Source: an uncultured Synechococcus sp.
GTDB lineage: Bacteria; Cyanobacteriota; Cyanobacteriia; PCC-6307; Cyanobiaceae
Assembly (NCBI GenBank): GCA_913020095.1
Contig: CAJWAH010000022.1
Location: forward strand, 1 to 13,040
Direction: 5' to 3'
Length of the DNA stretch: 13,040 nucleotides
The position numbers were made by a program, and so were the translations under genes. Positions within the stretch are counted from its first letter, which is position 1, and each line of letters begins with the position of its first letter. Of this stretch, positions 7,719 through 13,040 are shown in pieces. Below the pieces are notes generated by a model. That model made no database searches. It was given only the letters and a program-made list of their open reading frames with translations, and was not told the origin of the DNA.

Positions 7719-9505
7719 GTTGTCCTTAAGGCTTTAGCAACTGCTTTAGACGGTGGAATCTGCTCAATCACCAGCAGGGCTTCGATGATGCTGCGGGCCA
7801 CCGGCGCTGCCACGGTTGAGCCGTAAACATGCTCCCCTTGGGGCTCATCCACCACCACCAGCACCACAAAGCGGGGATCGTCCACGGGCAGGTGGGCCAC
7901 AAAGCTGGTGATCAGGGCTCCAGGGATGTAAACGCCGTTGGCGGCTTTTTGGGCAGTGCCGGTCTTGCCGCCAATGCGGTAGCCCGGAATACGCGCCACC
8001 TGGCCACTGCCCTCTTCCACCACGCTCTCCATCCAAGCCAGCACCTGGTGGCTGACGGCTGGATCCAGCAGTTGCCGTCCGCTGAGGCGGCTGGAGTCAG
8101 ACAGCTCGGTGCCGCTGCGCAGGCCGCGGGTGATGTGGGGGCTGACCAAACGGCCGCCATTGGAGAGCATCCCGTGCAGTTGCAGCAGCTTCAGCGGTGT
8201 CAGGGCAAGGCCCTGACCAAAAGAGGCCGTAGCCGGTTCGATCGCATTGGCCGTGAAGGTGTCCAGCGATTTGAGTTGGCCGCTGACGGCACCTGGCAGA
8301 TCGGTGTCAGGGGCGTTGTTGAGCTCCAGTTTGTTGAGCCACTGCCAGTAGTTGCGGCTATCCATCCGCTGCATGGCCTGAACCATGCCGACATTGCTGG
8401 AGACCTGCAAAACCTTGGCCAGATCAATGCGGCCGTGAGCTTTTTTGTCGTGGTTGTGGATGGGCCAGCCGCTGATCGTGAGGGAGCCCTGGTCGTCGAT
8501 GGTGCTGCTGCTAGTGAGCGCTTTGGCTTGCAGCGCGATCGCCAGGTTGATGGGCTTGAAGGTGGAGCCGGGCTCATAGAGATCTTGCACAGCCCATTCG
8601 CGAAACAAGCCCGGCTTGAACTTCCAAAACCGGTTGGGGTCATAGGTGGGAACCGAGGCCAACGCCAGTAGCTCGCCGTTGCGGGCATCCATCACCAGGG
8701 CAGCCCCTCGTTTGGCGTTCCATTTCTCGACTTGACGCAGCAACTCCAGCTGGGCCACCCGTTGCAGGCGCGTGTCGAGGGTGAGCTGCAGCCGCAGGTC
8801 ATCGCGGTGCATGCTGCCGGCGCCGATGCCATCGGGGAGGGGGGTGCCATCCGCGCTGCGGCGGATGCCGAGCTTCAGCTCTTGGCTGCGCAATTTCTCA
8901 TCCAGGCTCAGTTCAAGCCCGGCTTGGGGGGAGCGCTCCAGGTTGAGGAACCCGAGCACATTGGCGAAGAGGTCGCCTTGGGGATAGATCCTTTGCGGTC
9001 CGTGCTCGAAATCAATGCCATCGATGTTGAGCGCTTTGAGCCGTGCTGCGGTGGATGGCTCCAGGTTGCTCGCCAGCCGTACGCCGGAGCGGTGCTGGCC
9101 CATGCGCTCACTGAGGCTGCCTGCACTCACGCCCAGGATCGGAGCCAGCTTTTCAGCCACCTCGCGCGGGCTGCGCCGTTGCTCTGGCTCATCGCCAGGC
9201 CAGCGGAAGTAGCGCGGGTGGGCCCACACCGTCACCCGCTCTTCATCGATGGCGAGGAGCCGGCCTTGTCGATCCACAATCGTGCGGCGGCGACCAAGCG
9301 GAATGCGGCGTTCGGTTTGGGCTTGGCGAGCGCGGCTTTCCAGTTGTTCGCCAGCCACCAGCTGCAACCAAGCCAGCCGCATACCCAATCCGCCCAAGGC
9401 GCTGCACAGCAGCAACACCACCGTGATCAAGCGACTGGAGGGCACAGGATGGAGTTTCAGGACCCGCCCTGTGCGTTTGCGACTGGCCACGCGCGTTCGA
9501 GACAC
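7715..9505 (-). CDS. ftsI: Class B penicillin-binding protein / septal peptidoglycan transpeptidase
   Basis: FtsI (PBP3) cross-links septal peptidoglycan at the division site. The 596-residue product has a basic cytoplasmic N-terminus, one membrane anchor (about 25-47, ending in the conserved MRLAWLQLV), a dimerisation domain that includes RRTIVDRQGRLLAI (73-86) and PQRIYPQGDLFANVLGF, and a C-terminal transpeptidase domain. Catalytic motifs are complete: S314-T-F-K317 in EPGSTFKP, S369-S-N371, and K514-T-G516 in GGKTGTAQK. No PASTA domain is present. GTG 9505 is the most upstream usable start. It lies 2 nt after the stop of the small FtsL-like gene, a typical ftsL-ftsI arrangement, and it is followed by tal in the same direction. 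A division-specific class B PBP is the best call; the elongation PBP2 is less likely given the small bitopic protein gene upstream. Confidence 0.93.
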   Translation of the reverse strand: MSRTRVASRKRTGRVLKLHPVPSSRLITVVLLLCSALGGLGMRLAWLQLVAGEQLESRARQAQTERRIPLGRRRTIVDRQGRLLAIDEERVTVWAHPRYFRWPGDEPEQRRSPREVAEKLAPILGVSAGSLSERMGQHRSGVRLASNLEPSTAARLKALNIDGIDFEHGPQRIYPQGDLFANVLGFLNLERSPQAGLELSLDEKLRSQELKLGIRRSADGTPLPDGIGAGSMHRDDLRLQLTLDTRLQRVAQLELLRQVEKWNAKRGAALVMDARNGELLALASVPTYDPNRFWKFKPGLFREWAVQDLYEPGSTFKPINLAIALQAKALTSSSTIDDQGSLTISGWPIHNHDKKAHGRIDLAKVLQVSSNVGMVQAMQRMDSRNYWQWLNKLELNNAPDTDLPGAVSGQLKSLDTFTANAIEPATASFGQGLALTPLKLLQLHGMLSNGGRLVSPHITRGLRSGTELSDSSRLSGRQLLDPAVSHQVLAWMESVVEEGSGQVARIPGYRIGGKTGTAQKAANGVYIPGALITSFVAHLPVDDPRFVVLVVVDEPQGEHVYGSTVAAPVARSIIEALLVIEQIPPSKAVAKALRTT

Positions 9506-9507
9506 CC

Positions 9508-9984
9508 TCAGTAACCAGCCGCGATCCAGTTGAGCTTCAGCCCCTGTGATGGCTTGACTGACGCGCTCGCCACAGGTGGTGGGCTGGGCAGGAACACCAG
9601 ATCTTGGCTGCTGGTGGCCACCAGAGCTCCTGGACGTTTGGCGCGACGCAGGTAGTGCTGCTCCAGGGCTGATTGGCTTTCCATGAGCCGGTGTTCAAGC
9701 GCTTGGGCCCGTTGCAGCTGGCGGAAATCACCGCCCCAGCGCCCTTGCCAGTGCAGGGTCAGACCAGCCATGGCCAGGGCCGCAACGCCGGTGGCCAACA
9801 AGGCGCCATCGGTGATGCGATGAAGATTGGCCAGCCACGGCGCTTGGCGCGCCATGCGGTGCGTTGAGAGCGCACCTTGCAGCAGTTCGAGTGAACGCTT
9901 TTGGCGCTGAACTTTGCGTTGCGCCACCTGGCTGCGCCTTGAGCCACTAACCCTTCGTTGTTCTGGAAGGGGAACAGCCACCAT
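9508..9984 (-). CDS. Small bitopic membrane protein, FtsL candidate
   Basis: From ATG 9984 this encodes 158 residues. It has a strongly basic N-terminal segment (1-47), one hydrophobic helix about 58-78 (GALLATGVAALAMAGLTLHW), then a polar helical stretch 86-115 with heptad-like leucines suited to a coiled coil, and a proline- and serine-rich tail. This topology (short basic cytoplasmic tail, one helix, exported coiled coil), the size and the position 2 nt upstream of ftsI are those of FtsL, which bridges FtsI/FtsW and FtsB in the divisome. Primary sequence alone does not prove it, since FtsL is poorly conserved. An upstream TTG at 10038, 3 nt after the protease gene's stop, would add 18 residues and is an alternative start. 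Neither start has a good ribosome binding site. Confidence 0.75.
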   Translation of the reverse strand: MVAVPLPEQRRVSGSRRSQVAQRKVQRQKRSLELLQGALSTHRMARQAPWLANLHRITDGALLATGVAALAMAGLTLHWQGRWGGDFRQLQRAQALEHRLMESQSALEQHYLRRAKRPGALVATSSQDLVFLPSPPPVASASVKPSQGLKLNWIAAGY

Positions 9985-10041
9985 CGAGCGCACCAGGCCG
10001 TAATACGCCAGTGAACCACCTGGATTTGGGCCCGGCAAGGC

Positions 10042-11376
10042 TCAACTGCCCAGCAGCACCAGGTTGAAAAAGGTGAGGCCGTTCCAGAGGCCGTGCATCA
10101 CCACTGTGCTCAGCAAACGGCCACTGCTCCAGCGCAACCAACCCAGGCCAATGCCAAGGGCCAGCAGTGGTGGGGCCTCGCTGAGGCTGAGGTGGGCCAG
10201 GGCGAACACCAGGGCGCTGACACCGATGCCGGCGGCAATGCCCCAACGGGCGCCCACAACCGGCAGCAATACCCCGCGAAAGAGCAGCTCTTCAAAGAGA
10301 GGAGCCAGCACGGTGGCGGTGAAGGCCAGCATCAGCAAAGCCAAGCTGCTGCGGCCATTGAGCACTTCCTCCAGCAAGGGATTGCTGCCCCCTGCATTGG
10401 GCCAAAAGCGCTCCACCAACCAGCCGCTGAGGGCCACGACCGGCAAGCTCATCAGCAGACCTCGCCCGGCTTGCGGCCAGTTCAGCCAGCTCGCTCGCCA
10501 CTGCAGCCATCGGGCTTCGCCGGCCGGTAGGCCGCGCAGCAACAGGGCTAGCACCAGCACCGCCGGTAGGGCGGAGAGGCTGTAGAGGATCAAAACCTCG
10601 GTGGCGGCCCGTAGGGCTGGGGTCAGGCTCAACGGTGCCAGCAGGCCGCCAAGAGCTGGTAGGGCCAGCAGGGGTGTCACCACCCCGCCGAGCACAACAA
10701 AACCGCCAGCAATGATCAGCACCACCTCGGTGAGATTCAGCTCCGGGCCGCGCAGCGGTGGCGGCGGGTTGGCGTTACCGCGCCAGGACTGCCAGATCAG
10801 CTGCAGCAGCAGCACGATTCCGAACAGCACACCGGAGAGGGGCAGCAGGTTGAGCAAGCTCAGCCGCCATTGGGCTTGCTCGATCACGTCGCCTGCCACG
10901 CAGTCCTGGCTGGGGCGGCCCAGGGCATCGCAGCTCAAGAGCCGGTAGAGGGGACGTTGCGGCAGAGGGGGCAATGCGTCTGCCTGCTTCTCGGGCTCAA
11001 GCAGGGCTGCGGCGAGGGGCTGCAGATCGGCAGGGCCGCTTTGCAGCACCGTTGTCAGATGCCGGCGTGATGGCTCGTTTTGTTCGAGGCTCTGCTCCAG
11101 TAAGGCCTGAGCGATGAGGCTGTCGCTACTGCCGGCCTCGGGGCTTTGTTGCAGGGCTTGCAGCAACTTTTCTTCCGCCGCTTGGGCTGAATCGCCTTGA
11201 CGGCTGGCGAGCACTTCGAGCTCCAGCTGACGTTGCTCAAGGGCATTGCCCACAGAAGGACGCTCGACGCTTTGCGCCAAGGACACACCCCAGATCAAGG
11301 CGGCGATCGCAAAGCTCAGCAAAGCCAGCAAGGTCAGCCATGGGGTCGATCGCCTGGTTGGTTCCCTGCTTGGCAC
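10042..11376 (-). CDS. CPBP (CAAX/Abi) family intramembrane metalloprotease with exported N-terminal domain
   Basis: A 444-residue polytopic membrane protein. The C-terminal third carries the CPBP (Rce1/Abi, PF02517) catalytic signature: E362-E363 and R367 in APLFEELLFRG, H395 in FALAHLS, and H428 with N432 in HGLWNG, within membrane helices. An N-terminal anchor (about 12-34) is followed by a non-membrane domain (about 38-165) rich in Q, E, A and L, probably exported, holding the only cysteines of that region, C149 and C159. Several helices (about 172-198, 213-242, 257-281, 305-322) lead into the core. The substrate is unknown; family members process prenylated proteins, bacteriocins or anchored peptides. 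GTG 11376 is the most upstream start in frame. It heads a same-strand run with the FtsL candidate, ftsI and tal, separated from the next gene by 3 to 57 nt depending on that gene's start. Confidence 0.88.
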   Translation of the reverse strand: MPSREPTRRSTPWLTLLALLSFAIAALIWGVSLAQSVERPSVGNALEQRQLELEVLASRQGDSAQAAEEKLLQALQQSPEAGSSDSLIAQALLEQSLEQNEPSRRHLTTVLQSGPADLQPLAAALLEPEKQADALPPLPQRPLYRLLSCDALGRPSQDCVAGDVIEQAQWRLSLLNLLPLSGVLFGIVLLLQLIWQSWRGNANPPPPLRGPELNLTEVVLIIAGGFVVLGGVVTPLLALPALGGLLAPLSLTPALRAATEVLILYSLSALPAVLVLALLLRGLPAGEARWLQWRASWLNWPQAGRGLLMSLPVVALSGWLVERFWPNAGGSNPLLEEVLNGRSSLALLMLAFTATVLAPLFEELLFRGVLLPVVGARWGIAAGIGVSALVFALAHLSLSEAPPLLALGIGLGWLRWSSGRLLSTVVMHGLWNGLTFFNLVLLGS

Positions 11377-11458
11377 CGGGGCTCAGTCACTGCAAGGCAT
11401 TGTCACTGGTGAGCGCAAGGGTGGTGCGTACGATGCGCCCCGAACTGAGTCAGGGCCC
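11377..11458. promoter_or_regulatory. Divergent promoter region with small inverted repeats
   Basis: These 82 bp separate the starts of the protease gene (minus) and the phosphatase gene (plus), so both promoters probably lie here. Two short palindromes sit side by side: CAGT-C-ACTG at 11384-11392 and TCAC-TG-GTGA at 11403-11412. They could be operator half-sites but are short enough to be chance. I recognise no known regulator site such as the NtcA form GTA-N8-TAC. Confidence 0.35.
11429..11434 (+). promoter_or_regulatory. Possible -10 element for the histidine phosphatase gene
   Basis: TACGAT ends 24 nt before the proposed TTG start at 11459, which would leave a leader of about 18 nt. No -35 is found at standard spacing; TTGTCA at 11400-11405 is 23 bp away. 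Its position supports the shorter, TTG-started reading of the phosphatase gene. Confidence 0.3.
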
Positions 11459-12787
11459 TTGGCGACGCGGATCTTGCTAGTGCGGCACGGCCTCAGCAGC
11501 TTCAACTTGGAGGGCCGGATTCAAGGCCGCGAAGATGCCTCCAAGCTGAGCGATCCAGGCCAGGAGCAGGCCCGTCAGGTGGGCCGTGCCCTGCGCGATA
11601 TTCCGCTCACCGCGGCGTTTTGCTCGCCGCTGCAGCGCGCCCAGTTGACCGCTGAGCTCGCCCTGCAGGAGCAAGGCCAAGGCCTCAAGGCCACCAGCAC
11701 TGAGCAGTTGCTGGAGATCGACCTCACCCCTTGGAGTGGCCTGGCCCGCGGTGAGGTGGCCCAAAAAGATCCCCAGCAGGAGTTGAACTGGCGGCAAGCG
11801 CCTGCCGAACTGCAGCTGCAGCGCGCCGATGGCAGCTCCTATTACCCCGTGCGGGAACTGCGGCAGCAGGCCGAAGCCTTTTGGCAGGAGTTGCTGCAAC
11901 GCTTCCCCGCCGAGGAAGACCACAGCGTGCTGGTGGTGGCCCACAACGGCATCTTGCGCTGCCTGTTGTTGGCGGCCCTAGGTCTGCCGGCTGAGCACTT
12001 CAATCGCTACCGGATCAACAACGCCTCGCTGTCGGTGCTCAACCTGCGTCCTGGCGGACAGGTGCAAATTGAGTCGCTGAACACCGTCTCCCATCTCGGT
12101 GAGGCCTTGCCCAAGCGCAGCTCAGGTCCGCGTGTGCTGCTGGTGCGCCACGGCGAAACCCACTGGAACCGGCAAGGGCGCTTTCAAGGCCAGATCGATA
12201 TTCCCCTCAATGAGCAGGGCCATGCCCAGGCCCATGCGGCCGGCGAGTTTCTCAAGACGGTGGCGCTCGATCGCGCTTACACCAGCTCCATGTCGCGTCC
12301 GCGTCAGACCGCTGAGGCGATTTTGAAGTTGCAGGGCGCTCCAGTGCCGATGACCAGCTGCCCGGGGCTGGTGGAGATCGGCCATGGAGCCTGGGAAGGA
12401 TGCCTGGAGGAGGAGATTCGCGCCGGCTGGCCGGATTTATTGGATGCGTGGCAGAGCCTTCCCCACACCGTGGAAATGCCCGGCGAGGGAGGCGAAACGA
12501 TTCAGCAGGTGTGGGACCGCTCGGTGCAGGCCTTTGCCCGCATCGTGGCGGGCCTCGGCGATGGGGAAACGGCGCTGGTGGTGGCCCACGACGCGGTCAA
12601 TAAAACGATCCTTTGCCATCTACTCGGCCTTGGTCCCGCCGACATCTGGGCGGTCAAACAGGGCAATGGCGGTGTGAGCGTGATCGACTACGGCGCTGGG
12701 GCTCAGGGAGAGGCCGTAGTGGCCAGCCTCAATCTCACCAGCCATCTTGGAGGCGTGTTGGATCGCACGGCGGCCGGGGCTCTTTGA
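11459..12787 (+). CDS. Tandem-domain histidine phosphatase (phosphoglycerate mutase family)
   Basis: A 442-residue protein made of two histidine phosphatase domains. Domain 1 starts ILLVRHGLSSFN with phospho-acceptor H10 and contains FCSPLQRAQLTAE and VVAHNGILR. Domain 2 starts VLLVRHGETHWN with H231 and contains YTSSMSRPRQTAEAIL, EIGHGAWEG and VVAHDAVNK. Both domains keep the RHG, second arginine, acidic and C-terminal histidine residues, so both may be active. Fusion of two such domains is known in picocyanobacteria. True cofactor-dependent mutase, phosphoserine phosphatase or sugar phosphatase activity cannot be told apart by sequence. TTG 11459 is preferred over an open extension back to 11246 because the latter overlaps the divergent protease gene and the family begins just before LLVRHG. 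The stop overlaps the next gene as TTGA. Confidence 0.88.
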   Translation: MATRILLVRHGLSSFNLEGRIQGREDASKLSDPGQEQARQVGRALRDIPLTAAFCSPLQRAQLTAELALQEQGQGLKATSTEQLLEIDLTPWSGLARGEVAQKDPQQELNWRQAPAELQLQRADGSSYYPVRELRQQAEAFWQELLQRFPAEEDHSVLVVAHNGILRCLLLAALGLPAEHFNRYRINNASLSVLNLRPGGQVQIESLNTVSHLGEALPKRSSGPRVLLVRHGETHWNRQGRFQGQIDIPLNEQGHAQAHAAGEFLKTVALDRAYTSSMSRPRQTAEAILKLQGAPVPMTSCPGLVEIGHGAWEGCLEEEIRAGWPDLLDAWQSLPHTVEMPGEGGETIQQVWDRSVQAFARIVAGLGDGETALVVAHDAVNKTILCHLLGLGPADIWAVKQGNGGVSVIDYGAGAQGEAVVASLNLTSHLGGVLDRTAAGAL

Positions 12788-13040
12788 AACGTCTTCTGCG
12801 GGGAGTGCAGCTGCTGGAGGGGCCAGGCGTTCCCTTGCAGCGCACCTCGGCTCTATTGGAAGGCCAGTCGCTGTTGGCTTGGGGTGAGGCGGCTGAAGCG
12901 GGGGTTGATGGCGCCACCCAGTGCAGCGATGCCCCGCCTGCGGCGCTGTTGGCGCCGGTGTTGGTCGATCCCCATAGCCATCTCCTTGATCCTTTCAGCG
13001 GCCGGGCGGAGACGTTGGAGTCCTTGGCAGCTGAAGCGGC
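12784..13040 (+). CDS. Dihydroorotase-like cyclic amidohydrolase, N-terminal part (runs off the window)
   Basis: The first 85 codons of an amidohydrolase-family gene, open to the window edge. It begins MKRLLRGVQLLEGPG from TTG 12784, which overlaps the stop of the phosphatase gene (TTGA), and no ATG or GTG lies nearby upstream in frame. The ALLAPVLVDPHSHLLDP segment at about 53-69 matches the first metal-binding strand of dihydroorotases and allantoinases, usually DxHxHxR(D/E)P. The HxH is present (H63, H65), but the following position that is normally arginine is leucine (L67). The enzyme family closes carbamoyl-aspartate to dihydroorotate in pyrimidine synthesis; this copy could be an active pyrC, a divergent amidohydrolase or a non-catalytic pseudo-dihydroorotase. 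The remaining catalytic residues lie outside the window, so I give no symbol. Confidence 0.8.
   Translation, partial: MKRLLRGVQLLEGPGVPLQRTSALLEGQSLLAWGEAAEAGVDGATQCSDAPPAALLAPVLVDPHSHLLDPFSGRAETLESLAAEA

Noticed and set aside
8535..8542. HIP1-type octamer GCGATCGC (also at 11303-11310)
   Set aside because: Two copies in about 13 kb of GC-rich sequence are not clearly above chance; both lie inside genes. No evidence of the HIP1 abundance seen in some cyanobacteria.
7829..9514. Two long plus-strand frames (280 and 260 codons) across ftsI
   Set aside because: Both are antisense to ftsI, which has all transpeptidase motifs; the plus-strand products show no domains.
11246..11458. Extension of the phosphatase gene to an upstream ATG
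   Set aside because: It overlaps the start of the divergent protease gene, and the 71 extra residues do not belong to the phosphatase fold.

Overview
The window looks like core chromosome from a GC-rich picocyanobacterium of the marine/freshwater Synechococcus–Cyanobium group. This rests on recognisable protein families (ferrochelatase, corrinoid adenosyltransferase, UMP kinase, ribosome recycling factor, EF-hand-tailed transaldolase, class B penicillin-binding protein), tight packing, weak Shine-Dalgarno sequences and frequent GTG/TTG starts. The placement is an inference from protein flavour and gene order; no marker gene for species was available. I see no tRNA, rRNA, CRISPR array, insertion sequence or phage module. 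No gene-free stretch exceeds 300 bases.

Layout: (1) 1-304, minus strand: 5' end of ferrochelatase hemH, starting at TTG and leaving the window. (2) 380-2838, plus strand: a tyrosine recombinase, a small class I methyltransferase and cobO, closely spaced as an apparent operon. (3) 2844-3131: a possible tiny membrane-protein gene on the minus strand and the pyrH promoter region. (4) 3132-6512, plus strand: pyrH, frr, a geranylgeranyl-reductase-family flavoprotein and an esterase-like/phytase-like protein, joined by 2-nt gaps or 4-nt stop/start overlaps. (5) 6495-11376, minus strand: read in transcription order, a CPBP intramembrane protease with a large non-membrane N-terminal domain, a small bitopic protein placed like FtsL, ftsI, and transaldolase with two C-terminal EF-hands. 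(6) 11459-13040, plus strand: a tandem-domain histidine phosphatase overlapping (TTGA) the start of a dihydroorotase-like gene that leaves the window.

The genes serve tetrapyrrole and corrinoid metabolism (hemH, cobO), pyrimidine supply (pyrH, perhaps the dihydroorotase-like gene), translation (frr), cell division and wall synthesis (ftsI and its neighbour), and carbon metabolism (tal, the phosphatase). There is no obvious new defence or mobile system. The most interesting points are a tyrosine recombinase that appears to head a housekeeping operon with no mobile-element context, the calcium-binding-type tail on transaldolase, an unannotated FtsL candidate next to a protease with an exported domain, and a dihydroorotase-like gene whose metal-site motif lacks the usual arginine.
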